A stretch of DNA of 47,955 nt from the NCBI RefSeq assembly GCF_014655715.1, contig NZ_BNBM01000009.1, positions 355,737 through 403,691 on the forward strand, read 5' to 3'. This stretch comes from Streptomyces lanatus (GTDB lineage Bacteria > Actinomycetota > Actinomycetes > Streptomycetales > Streptomycetaceae). The notes beneath the pieces are model-generated. The model did not search any database and had not been told where the DNA came from. It saw nothing but the letters and a program-made list of their open reading frames with translations. Position numbers and translations under genes: made by a program. Shown one piece after another: positions 23,315 to 31,768 of this stretch; within the stretch, counting starts at the first letter, position 1; every line of letters begins with the position of its first letter.

Positions 23315-24228
23315 ACCTGTTTACGCGCGAGCGGCCGCAACCCCTCGTAACACGGGGTCGATCGGTGTGCCCGGCAGCCCAGGGCGACTCCGGCGCCCAC
23401 CAGAGCGCTTCCCAGGGCCTGTACGACGCCGTAGGAGCCCGTTCCGACGAGCGGGGCGGTGCACGCGGCGGCCACCGGGATGAGGCCGGAGAACAGTGTG
23501 GCGCGCTCGGCGCCGATCCGCTGCATGCCCATGTACCAGCACACGAAACCGACGACGGTGACGACCACCGCCTGCCACAGCAGGGCGACGGCCTCCGTGG
23601 CGTCGGGGCCGCGCAGCCACGCGGTGCCGTCCAGGAGCAGCCCTGCCGTCGCGGACTCGACGGCGGCGATCCCGCACACGGTGGCGGACAGCAGCCGCGG
23701 GCCCAGGGGCCGCAGGACGGGCACGGCCAGCACCGCGAATCCGACCTCACCGACCAGCGCGCACACGGAGAAGGCGATGCCGGCGCCGTCCGTGCGCCCC
23801 CAGCCCTGCACGGTGAACGCGCCGACGGCGACGAGCGACGCCCCGTACAGCACGGCCCGTTGCGGCCGCCGTCCGTCCAGCAGCGGCACCAGGACGGCCA
23901 CGACCACGGGCGCACAGCCGACGAAGACACCGGGGACGGCCGGTTCCGCGGTGCGTTCGGCGGCGATGACGGCCAGGTTGAAGCCGACCATGCCGATGGC
24001 CGCGAGCAGGGCCAGGCGGGCCCACTGGCGGGGCGTGAGCGACCGGAGGCGGGTCGCGGCGCCGCGTGCGGCCAGCGGGGCGAGCAGGAGACAGGCAAGG
24101 CCGTAGCGCAGGAACTGACCGCCCGCGTACGGGTAGTCGCCGAGCAGGCTGTTGGCGGTGAAGGAGCCCCCGACGAGGACACAGGCGAGCGCGGCGAGGA
24201 GGGCACCGCGCGTGGTGGTGGCGTTCAT
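23311..24228 (-). CDS. EamA-family (DMT superfamily) transporter
   Basis: A 305-aa permease with ten predicted membrane helices in two five-helix EamA repeats. The first begins ALLAALACVLVGGSFTANSLLGDYPYAGGQFLRYGLACLLLAPL; the second covers about residues 150-290. Members export or exchange amino acids, metabolites or drugs. I chose the ATG at 24228 (MNATTT); a start 33 nt earlier would run into the divergent MocR gene's promoter. It heads an operon with the small membrane protein and the DUF2156 relic. It is divergent from a MocR regulator over only 47 bp, so that protein is its likely controller. Confidence 0.9.
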   Translation of the reverse strand: MNATTTRGALLAALACVLVGGSFTANSLLGDYPYAGGQFLRYGLACLLLAPLAARGAATRLRSLTPRQWARLALLAAIGMVGFNLAVIAAERTAEPAVPGVFVGCAPVVVAVLVPLLDGRRPQRAVLYGASLVAVGAFTVQGWGRTDGAGIAFSVCALVGEVGFAVLAVPVLRPLGPRLLSATVCGIAAVESATAGLLLDGTAWLRGPDATEAVALLWQAVVVTVVGFVCWYMGMQRIGAERATLFSGLIPVAAACTAPLVGTGSYGVVQALGSALVGAGVALGCRAHRSTPCYEGLRPLARKQV

Positions 24229-24275
24229 GCCGGCGACGCTAGGGATGTCGGCGGCCCGCATTAAGGTCCAGTTTC

Positions 24276-25727
24276 ATGACGTCATCGCGGACCAATCCTG
24301 AGTCTGGGGTCGGCTCCCCCGCCTGGGAGCTGCTGCTCCCGGCCGCCGCCGCCGCGCCCGCACGCGCGCGTGGGCGCTCGTTGCAGGCCGCGCTGCGGGA
24401 GGCGGTGCGGTCGGGGCGGCTGGTGTCGGGGACGCGGCTGCCGTCGAGCCGGGATCTGGCGGCCGACCTCGGGGTGTCGCGCGGGCTGATCACCGAGGCG
24501 TACGAGCAGCTCACGGCGGAGGGCTATCTGCGCAGCGGCCGGGGTGCCGGGACCTGGGTGGGCGATGCCGTGCGGGCCGCCCGGCCACGCGCGCGTGACC
24601 TCGCGCCACGTTCCGCAGGCGCGCGGGCCGACTTCGTCCCCGGCACGCCGGACGTGTCGCTGTTCCCGCGTGCCGCGTGGGCGGCGGCCCAGCGCGGGGT
24701 GCTGTCCGAGTTGCCGCATCACGAGCTCGGCTATCCCGATCCGCGCGGGCTGCCCCGGCTGCGCACGGCGCTGGCCGAACTGCTCGCGCGCCGCCGGGGT
24801 GTGGTGGCGGATCCCGAGCGCATCGTGGTGGTCTCCGGCGTGTCGCAGGCGACGACGGTGCTCGGCTTCGTGCTGCACGCGCGCGGGATCCGCGAAGTCG
24901 GCGTCGAGAACCCCGGAAGCCCGCAGCACGAGTCCCTGTACGCCGCCGCCGGTGTCACCACCGTGCCGTTGCCCATGGACGACGAGGGGCTCGCCGTAGG
25001 GCCGCTGCGGGAGTCGGGCGTACGGTCCGTGGTGACGACACCGGCGCATCAGTTCCCCACCGGCATCGGCTACTCCGCCGACCGCAGGGCCGAGCTCCTG
25101 GGCTGGGCGCGGTCCGTCGACGGGTTCGTCCTGGAGGACGACTACGACGGCGACTTCCGGTACGACCGGACTCCCGTGGGCGCTCTCCAGGGGCTCGACC
25201 CGGAGCGGGTGGCGTACGCGGGGTCGGTCAGCAAGTCCCTGGCCCCCGGGCTGCGGCTCGGCTGGCTGCTCGTGCCGGAGGCGCTGGCGGAGGACGTCGT
25301 GGAGCGCAAGCGGACCATGGACCTCGGTCATCCCACCCTCGACCAGGCGCTGTTCGCCCGGTTCCTGGAGCGCGGCGACTACGACCGCCAGCTGCGCCGC
25401 TGCCAGCGCGCGTACCGGGAGCGCCGCGACACCCTGGTCGCCGCCCTGGACGAGCACTTTCCGGGCGCCGAGGTGACGGGGATCGCCGCGGGGCTGCACG
25501 TCATCGCCACGCTGCCGGAACGGTACGGCCCTCAGGAGCGGTTCCTCGCGCGCGTGGGCGCGGCCGGGGTGGCGGTGCGGCCACTGACGGACTACGCACA
25601 CGCGCGTGCCGGCCACGACGAGGAGCCCGGTGTGCGGCTGGTGCTCGGATACGCCCATCAGTCGCCGAGCCGGATCCGGGACGGCGTACGGCTGATGGCG
25701 CGTGCGCTCGCGGCGGGCGAGGGCTGA
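24276..25727 (+). CDS. MocR-family GntR/aminotransferase regulator
   Basis: A 483-aa fusion regulator. The N-terminal GntR winged helix (LPSSRDLAADLGVSRGLITEAYEQLTAEGYLRSGRGAG, about residues 50-95) is joined to a fold-type I aminotransferase-like domain. That domain keeps the PLP-binding Lys320 in GSVSKSLAPGLRLGWL and the YDGDFRYD segment. MocR proteins bind PLP or PLP-amino acid adducts and act as activators or repressors. PdxR is the vitamin B6 example, but pdx genes are absent here. The adjacent divergent EamA transporter is the probable target, suggesting control of amine or amino-acid export. TAAGGT, about 7 nt before the ATG, suggests a leaderless message. Confidence 0.92.
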   Translation: MTSSRTNPESGVGSPAWELLLPAAAAAPARARGRSLQAALREAVRSGRLVSGTRLPSSRDLAADLGVSRGLITEAYEQLTAEGYLRSGRGAGTWVGDAVRAARPRARDLAPRSAGARADFVPGTPDVSLFPRAAWAAAQRGVLSELPHHELGYPDPRGLPRLRTALAELLARRRGVVADPERIVVVSGVSQATTVLGFVLHARGIREVGVENPGSPQHESLYAAAGVTTVPLPMDDEGLAVGPLRESGVRSVVTTPAHQFPTGIGYSADRRAELLGWARSVDGFVLEDDYDGDFRYDRTPVGALQGLDPERVAYAGSVSKSLAPGLRLGWLLVPEALAEDVVERKRTMDLGHPTLDQALFARFLERGDYDRQLRRCQRAYRERRDTLVAALDEHFPGAEVTGIAAGLHVIATLPERYGPQERFLARVGAAGVAVRPLTDYAHARAGHDEEPGVRLVLGYAHQSPSRIRDGVRLMARALAAGEG

Positions 25728-25781
25728 CGGAGGGCGGCGCCCCCATGTGCGGGCGTGCTTCCCCGGTGGACGCGGTCAGTT

Positions 25782-25803
25782 GTTCACTTGTGGTTTCCGT
25801 GTG
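25782..25803 (+). promoter_or_regulatory. Candidate PHO box upstream of phoD
   Basis: Two adjacent 11-nt direct repeat units, GTTCACTTGTG (25782-25792) and GTTTCCGTGTG (25793-25803), agree at 8 of 11 positions and fit the Streptomyces PhoP-binding unit G(G/T)TCAYYYR(G/C)G loosely. They lie 64 nt upstream of the phoD-type ATG. PhoP control of phoD genes is established in Streptomyces; binding to this site is inference. Confidence 0.5.
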
Positions 25804-25866
25804 CGCTGCGGCGCACCAGTAGTTGTGGCACTGCACACTGGCCGGATCCCGCCCCTGGAGGCCTCC

Positions 25867-27441
25867 ATGTCACACCGTCCCTTCCCGGGCCGTCGCAGCG
25901 TCCTGCGCGGTTCGCTCGCCGCGTCGGCGGCCCTGACCCTGCCCACCGCGCTCGGCTCGGCACCGGCGTTCGCCCTGTCGGGGCGCCCCAAGGCGGGCTG
26001 GGGCGTGCAGACGGGAGATGTGACCTGCGACTCGGGCCTGGTGTGGGTGCGCTCCGACCGTCCGGCCCGGATGATCGTGGAGACGTCCGCGACCGAGTCG
26101 TTCCGCAATCCCCGCAGATGGCACGGCCCGCTGCTCGACGCCGGCACCGACTTCACCGGCACGACCCGACTGCGCGGAATGCCGTCCGGCGAGCAGATCC
26201 ACTACCGAGTGCTGCTCGCCGACCTGGACGACCCGCGCCGTACCGGCGAACCGGTCACCGGCACCTTCCGTACCGCCTCCGCGCGGCGGCGCGACGGGGT
26301 GCGGTTCGTCTGGTCGGGCGACCTCGCCGGACAGGGCTGGGGCATCAACCCGGACTTCGGCGGCTACAAGATCTACAACGCGATGGCCGCGCTGGACCCG
26401 GACTTCTTCCTGTGCAGCGGCGACAACATCTACGCCGACGGCCCGATCACGGCCTCCGTCGCGTTGCCCGACGGCAGCACCTGGCGGAACATCACGACCG
26501 AGGAGAAGTCCAAGGTCGCCGAGACACTGGCCGAGTTCCGCGGCAACTTCCGCTACAACCTGCTCGACGACAACCTCAAGCGGTTCAACGCCCAGGTGCC
26601 CTCGATCATCCAGTGGGACGACCACGAGGTGACGAACAACTGGTATCCCGGCGAGATCCTCGGCGACACCCGCTACACGGAGAAGAACGTCGACGTCCTG
26701 GCCGCCCGCTCCCGGCAGGCGTTCTCGGAGTACTTCCCGATCTCGACCCTGCGCCGCCCCGACGGCCGGGTCTACCGGGTGGTCAACCACGGTCCGCTGC
26801 TCGATGTGTTCGTGCTGGACATGCGGACCTACCGCAACGCCAACTCCACGGACGACCAGACCACCGACGCGCAGGGCATCCTCGGCGCCGAGCAGCTGGC
26901 TTGGCTGAAGCGGGAGCTGTCCCGGTCCCGGGCGGTGTGGAAGGTGATCGCCTCGGACATGCCACTGGGCCTGGTGGTGCCGGACACCGGTGACGGCAAG
27001 CCCAACATCGAGGCCGTCGCGCAGGGCGACCCGGGCGCCCCGCTCGGCCGTGAGCTGCAGATCGCGGAGCTGCTGCGGTTCATCAAGCACCGCCGGATCA
27101 CGGGCACGGTGTGGCTGACGGCCGACGTGCACTACACCTCCGCCCAGCACTACCAGCCGTCGCGGGCGGCCTTCTCCGACTTCGAGCCGTTCTGGGAGTT
27201 CGTCTCGGGTCCGCTCAACGCGGGCGCCTTCCCGGCCAACACGCTGGACGGCACGTTCGGCCCGGAGCGGGTGTTCATCAAGGCGCCGACGACGGCGAAC
27301 GTCTCCCCAGCCGGCGGATACCAGTTCTTCGGCGAGGTCGACATCGACGGGCACAGCGGAGAGCTGACGGTGCGGCTGCGCGAGCAGGACGGCACGGTCC
27401 TGTTCACCCAGGTGCTCCAGCCGGGACGCGTCGGCCAGTAG
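25867..27441 (+). CDS. phoD: Alkaline phosphatase D, Tat-secreted
   Basis: A 524-aa PhoD-family phosphodiesterase/alkaline phosphatase. The N-terminus is a Tat signal (GRRSVLRGSLAASAALTLP, cleavage near APAFA). A PhoD N-terminal beta domain (about 40-140) comes before the catalytic domain, with SGDNIYADGP, IQWDDHEVTNNW and DVHYTSAQHY. These hold the Asp, Asn and His metal ligands for Fe/Ca. It scavenges phosphate from phosphate esters or teichoic acid outside the cell under phosphate limitation. The ATG at 25867 follows CTGGAGGCC. The candidate PHO box at 25782-25803 and a strong terminator after the gene frame it as a single-gene unit. Confidence 0.95.
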   Translation: MSHRPFPGRRSVLRGSLAASAALTLPTALGSAPAFALSGRPKAGWGVQTGDVTCDSGLVWVRSDRPARMIVETSATESFRNPRRWHGPLLDAGTDFTGTTRLRGMPSGEQIHYRVLLADLDDPRRTGEPVTGTFRTASARRRDGVRFVWSGDLAGQGWGINPDFGGYKIYNAMAALDPDFFLCSGDNIYADGPITASVALPDGSTWRNITTEEKSKVAETLAEFRGNFRYNLLDDNLKRFNAQVPSIIQWDDHEVTNNWYPGEILGDTRYTEKNVDVLAARSRQAFSEYFPISTLRRPDGRVYRVVNHGPLLDVFVLDMRTYRNANSTDDQTTDAQGILGAEQLAWLKRELSRSRAVWKVIASDMPLGLVVPDTGDGKPNIEAVAQGDPGAPLGRELQIAELLRFIKHRRITGTVWLTADVHYTSAQHYQPSRAAFSDFEPFWEFVSGPLNAGAFPANTLDGTFGPERVFIKAPTTANVSPAGGYQFFGEVDIDGHSGELTVRLREQDGTVLFTQVLQPGRVGQ

Positions 27442-27461
27442 GTCCCATAAACTCATGACAG

Positions 27462-27496
27462 TGCCGCGCACCTGAGTCATCCCCTGGTGCGCGGCA
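27462..27496 (+). terminator. Rho-independent-type hairpin after phoD
   Basis: Perfect 11-bp arms TGCCGCGCACC (27462-27472) and GGTGCGCGGCA (27486-27496) with a 13-nt loop, 20 nt after the phoD stop, followed by TTCG. It ends the phoD unit and isolates the next operon, which has its own promoter at 27564. Confidence 0.8.
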
Positions 27497-27563
27497 TTCG
27501 CATGTCCGGCGCAGACCCGGCCAACTCGCCCGCCGCCGAGGTGTTTTCGCAGGTCAGGGCTGA

Positions 27564-27586
27564 TTGTCAGTGGTCGCCTCTACGGT
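27564..27586 (+). promoter_or_regulatory. RecA-NDp (PafBC-type) DNA-damage promoter
   Basis: TTGTCAGTG (27564-27572), 8 nt, then TACGGT (27581-27586) match every fixed position of the actinobacterial motif tTGTCRgtg-N8-TAnnnT, the LexA-independent DNA-damage promoter bound by PafBC. The ATG of the SWIM protein follows 6 nt later, so the message should be leaderless. The match is seen; activity is inferred. Confidence 0.75.
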
Positions 27587-27592
27587 TTTTCC

Positions 27593-28993
27593 ATGACGCG
27601 ATCTTTGCAGGCCGTGGCTTATCGGCGACCCTCCGTGCTGGAGTCCGCAGCGGGCGGACGACTGCTGGGACTGGAGACTTCGAGGGGTGCGACCCCCTCG
27701 GGAGTGAAGGACCATCCGCAGTTCTTCACGGGCTTTCTGACGTCCCCTCAGGTGGCGTCGGCCGCACTGCTCGCGGTGGCCGACGTGGCGGCCGCCCGGT
27801 ACTACCAGCGACAGCTGCGTGCCTCCCTGGACCCGGTGGTGACGGGCAACGGCGACCGGTTGCGCTTCGAGTCGTTCTCCGGCTGCTGCGGGGTGTACGC
27901 CCGGCTTGACGTGCTGGACTCAGGCCTGGACGGCGGCGAGGTGGGGCACGGCACGACGAACGTCGATGTCAACAACCCGTTGCGCGAGGCCCTGTCCAGG
28001 ATCGGCTCGGACGATCCGCTCCATATGCGGGTGGGCCCCGCGGAGTTGGCCGTGACCACCCTGGACGGTCCGGTAGTGGAGAAGAAGGTGCCGCTGCCGG
28101 ACCGCTGGCTGCAGGGCTTCGCCGAGGCGCAGGTGACAGCGGGCGGCTTCGATCTGCGGGCCGAGCTCCCGGCCACCGAGGCGGTGCGGTTCCTGCGGGC
28201 GCTGCCGCGCGGTGGGACACGGGGCGGGCCGCGGTGGGTGGTGCCGTCGGGCCGGGGCCTGCGGCCGACCACCCGCGTGGTACCGGGCGCGGTGTGCCTG
28301 CCGGGTCCGGAGCGGCTGGTCGCGCTGCAGCGGGTGCTGCGGCATGCCACGGCCCTGCGGGTGTACGGCCCGGCGGTCACCGGCGGCACCGCCGCCACGG
28401 CGAGTGCCTGGGAGGCGGTCCTGCCGGGCATGCGGCTGACGCTGACGTTGTCGCCGGATGCCTCGCGCGGCTTCTCCGGCGAGGGCGGCGTCCTGGACGC
28501 GCTCGCCACCGACGAGGCCGCCGAGGACGCGGAGCTGATCTCGGTGCTGCTCGCGTGGGAGCCCCGTATCGACGTCGCCGACCTGGCCGCGGCCTCGGGG
28601 CTCACGGCGGAGCGGGTCCGCGCGGCCCTGATCCGCCTCGGCACCTCGGGGCGGGTCGGGTACGACACCGCGGAAGCGGCCTACTTCCACCGGGAGCTGC
28701 CGTACGACGCCGAGCGCGTGGAGCGGCACAATCCCCGGCTGCGTTCGGCCCGGGCGCTGGTGGCGGCGGGCGCGGTCGCGCTGGACGGCGCGGTGGGGAC
28801 GGTGACGGCCGAGGACGGGCATGTGCACCGGGTGCGGGACGAGGCGGGGGTGCTCAGCTGCAGCTGTGTGTGGTGGGCGAAGTACCGGGGCGGACGCGGG
28901 CCGTGCAAGCACGCGCTGGCGGTGCGGATGGTGCGGCGCGGTGTCACCGTGGCGGAGCGGGACATGGCAGTGGTCGAGGGGGATGCGCGATGA
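27593..28993 (+). CDS. SWIM zinc-finger domain protein
   Basis: A 466-aa protein of unknown function. A SWIM zinc finger closes the chain: Cys423-x-Cys425-x12-Cys438-x-His440, the CxCx(n)CxH pattern found in bacterial SWI2/SNF2 and MuDR-like proteins that bind nucleic acid or protein. The middle (about 320-375) looks like a winged helix (IDVADLAAASGLTAERVRAALIRLGTSGRVGYD). The N-terminal 300 residues are unassigned. The gene overlaps its partner at 28990 by 4 bp. The perfect DNA-damage-type promoter directly upstream suggests a role in DNA repair or damage tolerance; this is inference. Homologues in other actinobacteria often sit near MoxR/vWA genes, which are absent here. Confidence 0.85.
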   Translation: MTRSLQAVAYRRPSVLESAAGGRLLGLETSRGATPSGVKDHPQFFTGFLTSPQVASAALLAVADVAAARYYQRQLRASLDPVVTGNGDRLRFESFSGCCGVYARLDVLDSGLDGGEVGHGTTNVDVNNPLREALSRIGSDDPLHMRVGPAELAVTTLDGPVVEKKVPLPDRWLQGFAEAQVTAGGFDLRAELPATEAVRFLRALPRGGTRGGPRWVVPSGRGLRPTTRVVPGAVCLPGPERLVALQRVLRHATALRVYGPAVTGGTAATASAWEAVLPGMRLTLTLSPDASRGFSGEGGVLDALATDEAAEDAELISVLLAWEPRIDVADLAAASGLTAERVRAALIRLGTSGRVGYDTAEAAYFHRELPYDAERVERHNPRLRSARALVAAGAVALDGAVGTVTAEDGHVHRVRDEAGVLSCSCVWWAKYRGGRGPCKHALAVRMVRRGVTVAERDMAVVEGDAR

Positions 28994-31650
28994 GTTCACT
29001 GATGGAAGCGGTGCGGGCGGGGCGTACGGCCGAGGTGGTCAGCCTCCTGGACGGCATGACGGACCCCGAACGGCGGGCGTGCTTCCCGCAGTTGAAGGCG
29101 CTGCGCAAGGAGCTGAGGGCGGATCAGTGGAGCGCGCCGTCCCGCAAGGCCTATCCGGCTCTGCATGCGGCCGGGGCCGCGTGCCAGACCGGCGCGGCCG
29201 GCGTGGCGGGTTGGCTCGCCGCCGCCGATATGCGCTGGTGGCCCGCCTCGCCGGGCGTACTGATCGACGTCCTGGGCGATCGGGCCCCGGGCTGGCTGGG
29301 CGATGTGGCGCACCGGATCGCCGAGCGGCCGTCGACCGCGCGGGTGCCGTACGAGCTGATGGCGGGGCTGGTGCGGCTCTCCGGCTGCGACGTGCCGACG
29401 ACGGAGGCCTACGTCCACGGATGGGTGGAGCACATCGGTCACACCTGGCAGCGCGGCGACACCGTCCTTGCGCGGCTGCGCAAGGACCCGCATCTCGCGC
29501 GGCTCGTTGCCGCGCTCTTCGAGACCGACGACATCGGCAGCCGTCTGGCATGGACCGCGACCGAGGGTCCCGACAGCTGGACCGAGTCGATCTCGTCGCT
29601 CACCGTCGAGGGCGTCCTGGACCGGGAGGCGACCGTCAGGGCGTGTCTGGCGCGGCTGCTGCGGGGCGGTTCGGCCGCCGATCACCGGGTGTTCCTGCGC
29701 ATGCTCCAGGCGCTCGGCCTGACCCGGGACGAGCAGCGGGCGCACACGGCGGACTGGCTGGCGCTGGCCGCGGACGCCCCGTCCGTCGTGGCCGCGCACG
29801 CCCAGTCGGTGCTCGCCTCGCTCGCCCTGGACGGCGAACTGGGCGCGCACCGGCTGGTCGAGATGTCGGGCGCGGTCCTGTTCCGCACCGAGAAGAAGCT
29901 CGTGCGCGCCCAGTTGGTCCTGCTGGGCAAGGTGATCACCCGTGACGCCACCACCGCCTGCGAGCTGCTTCCGGCCGCCGCACAGGCCTTCGGGCACGAG
30001 GACTCCGAGGTGCAGGAGCGGGCGCTGAAGCTGGTGGAGCGGCATGTCGGCAGGGTCGACGCCGCCGAGGTGCGGGAGGAACTCGCGTCGGCCGCCGACC
30101 AGTTGATCCCGGCGCTGCGCAGGCGGGCATCGCAGAGTCTGGGGGCGTCCCCGGTGGCGTCGGAGCCGGTGCCGTACGAGGAGGTCCTGCCGCCCGCGCC
30201 GACGCCGGTGCGGGTCGCACCCGCCCCCGAATCGGCAACTGAACTGGCCGAAGAAGTCGGGGCGTTGCTTCTGTCCAGCGATGACGTGGCGGCGTTCGAG
30301 CGGGCCCTGGACGGACTGGTCCGGCATGCGCACCGCGACCGGGAGGCGTTGCTGGAGGCGCTGGAGCCCGTGGTCGCGCGCCGCTGGTGGGACGACGCGA
30401 GTCCGCAGTACGGCTTCAGCGTGGACGACTACTTCACGCGGCACCACGGCTTGATCAACGCGGCGCACGGCCTTGAGCTGGTGCTGGCGACGCTGCGGGG
30501 GAAGGTGCTCACCGGCACGCTCCACAAGGCCGTCCAGCACGGGACCGTCACCGGCGACTGCGGCCACAGCCCGCTGACCCGGGCCTTCGAGGCCCGTATA
30601 TGGGAGGTGGCGTACCGCATCCGCACCGAACCGGCGCCGTTCCTGCTGTCGACGCCGACCTGGGGCACGGGACTGCTCGAGCCGGACGAGCTGGTGGCGC
30701 GGCTGGAGGAGTACGGGCGCCTGGGAGCGCGGGTGGCGGCGGCCGACTTCGCGCAGGCGCTGCTGCGGGTCCGGCGCGGCGAGCGCGCGGTGGCCGAGGC
30801 GGCCGCCCGGCGGGCCGCGGCGCTCGGCACCGCGGAGGGGACGCGGCTGGCCGGGTGGCTGGTCACCGGTGATTCCGCGCGGCCGACGTCCCGGCGGCGC
30901 ATATCGGGGGCCCGGATACTCGTCGAGTCCGGGGAGGTCGCGGAGTTGCAGGGCGATTTCCCGCCCGGCTTCCGTCCGCTGGGCAGGCCCCTGACCGGCC
31001 TCGGGGATCGCCGGCACTGCTACCACTGGAGCGACGGCATGCGTCCGCACTGGCTCGCCCTGCTGCCCGAGCGCCGCGAACTGGTGGCGACCAGGATGCT
31101 GCGCGAACTGTCGTCGACGGCCGTCGACGACACCCGCGGCGACGCGGCCGTCCTGCCCCAGCTGGCCGAATCGGGCGGCGAGGCGGGTGAGTCGGTGCAC
31201 CTGTGCGTGGCGTACGGACTGGGCGCACGGCATCCGGAGGACCGGCTCGCCGCCGTGGACGCCCTGCTGGTGCTGGCGGCGCGGGAGCAGCTGAACGCGG
31301 ACCAACTGGGCGCGGATCTGGGGCAGTTGGTCCGCTCCGGGGCCGTGAAGCCGTCACGGCTCGTGGAGTCGGTGCGCACGGCGGCGGCCACGGGAGCGTA
31401 CGCCACCGTCTGGGGAGTGCTGCGGCACGCACTGCCCGTACTGCTCGGGGACCTCGCGACCGGTGGGACGGCCGCTCCGGCGCGGGGGCTCGCGGATCTC
31501 CTGGCCGTCGCCGCGGAGTGCGCCGAGCGGACGGGGGCGCGCGAGGAGCTGCCGCACCTGGCGGGGACGGCGGAGCGCCGCGGCTCGTCCCGGCTGGTGG
31601 CGCAGGCCCGGCGACTGCACACGGCGCTGGGCGAGGAGGTGGCGGCCTGA
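28990..31650 (+). CDS. DUF6493-like large protein, helical repeats
   Basis: An 886-aa protein without a known function that I place with DUF6493 from its opening (MEAVRAGRTAEVVSLLDGMTDPERRACFPQLKALRKEL) and its pairing with a SWIM protein. Much of residues 1-400 is a regular succession of Leu/Ala-rich helices resembling HEAT/ARM-type repeats (for example LARLLRGGSAADHRVFLRMLQALGL, VVAAHAQSVLASLALDG, EVQERALKLVERHVG). A Pro-rich linker lies near 390-410, then a second helical half. No enzyme motif, signal peptide or membrane helix is visible, so a cytoplasmic scaffold is likely. It is translationally coupled to the SWIM gene (ATGA at 28990-28993) and would share its damage-type promoter. Confidence 0.75.
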   Translation: MSSLMEAVRAGRTAEVVSLLDGMTDPERRACFPQLKALRKELRADQWSAPSRKAYPALHAAGAACQTGAAGVAGWLAAADMRWWPASPGVLIDVLGDRAPGWLGDVAHRIAERPSTARVPYELMAGLVRLSGCDVPTTEAYVHGWVEHIGHTWQRGDTVLARLRKDPHLARLVAALFETDDIGSRLAWTATEGPDSWTESISSLTVEGVLDREATVRACLARLLRGGSAADHRVFLRMLQALGLTRDEQRAHTADWLALAADAPSVVAAHAQSVLASLALDGELGAHRLVEMSGAVLFRTEKKLVRAQLVLLGKVITRDATTACELLPAAAQAFGHEDSEVQERALKLVERHVGRVDAAEVREELASAADQLIPALRRRASQSLGASPVASEPVPYEEVLPPAPTPVRVAPAPESATELAEEVGALLLSSDDVAAFERALDGLVRHAHRDREALLEALEPVVARRWWDDASPQYGFSVDDYFTRHHGLINAAHGLELVLATLRGKVLTGTLHKAVQHGTVTGDCGHSPLTRAFEARIWEVAYRIRTEPAPFLLSTPTWGTGLLEPDELVARLEEYGRLGARVAAADFAQALLRVRRGERAVAEAAARRAAALGTAEGTRLAGWLVTGDSARPTSRRRISGARILVESGEVAELQGDFPPGFRPLGRPLTGLGDRRHCYHWSDGMRPHWLALLPERRELVATRMLRELSSTAVDDTRGDAAVLPQLAESGGEAGESVHLCVAYGLGARHPEDRLAAVDALLVLAAREQLNADQLGADLGQLVRSGAVKPSRLVESVRTAAATGAYATVWGVLRHALPVLLGDLATGGTAAPARGLADLLAVAAECAERTGAREELPHLAGTAERRGSSRLVAQARRLHTALGEEVAA

Positions 31651-31676
31651 CGGGGGCACATCGCCACCGCCTTAAG

Positions 31677-31705
31677 TTGAAGAAGCCACAATCCAGGCAT
31701 AAGGG
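31677..31705 (+). promoter_or_regulatory. Promoter of the ACT-GNAT gene
   Basis: TTGAAG (31677-31682), 17 nt, then TAAGGG (31700-31705) form a plausible vegetative promoter about 64 nt upstream of the ATG at 31769. The leader contains the palindrome CGTGATCACG (31733-31742), which could be an operator. The region is AT-richer than its surroundings. Confidence 0.5.
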
Positions 31706-31768
31706 TTCTTTACCGCGCGGTCACAATGCGTTCGTGATCACGCAACACCGTTCCTTCACAGTGGGTGC

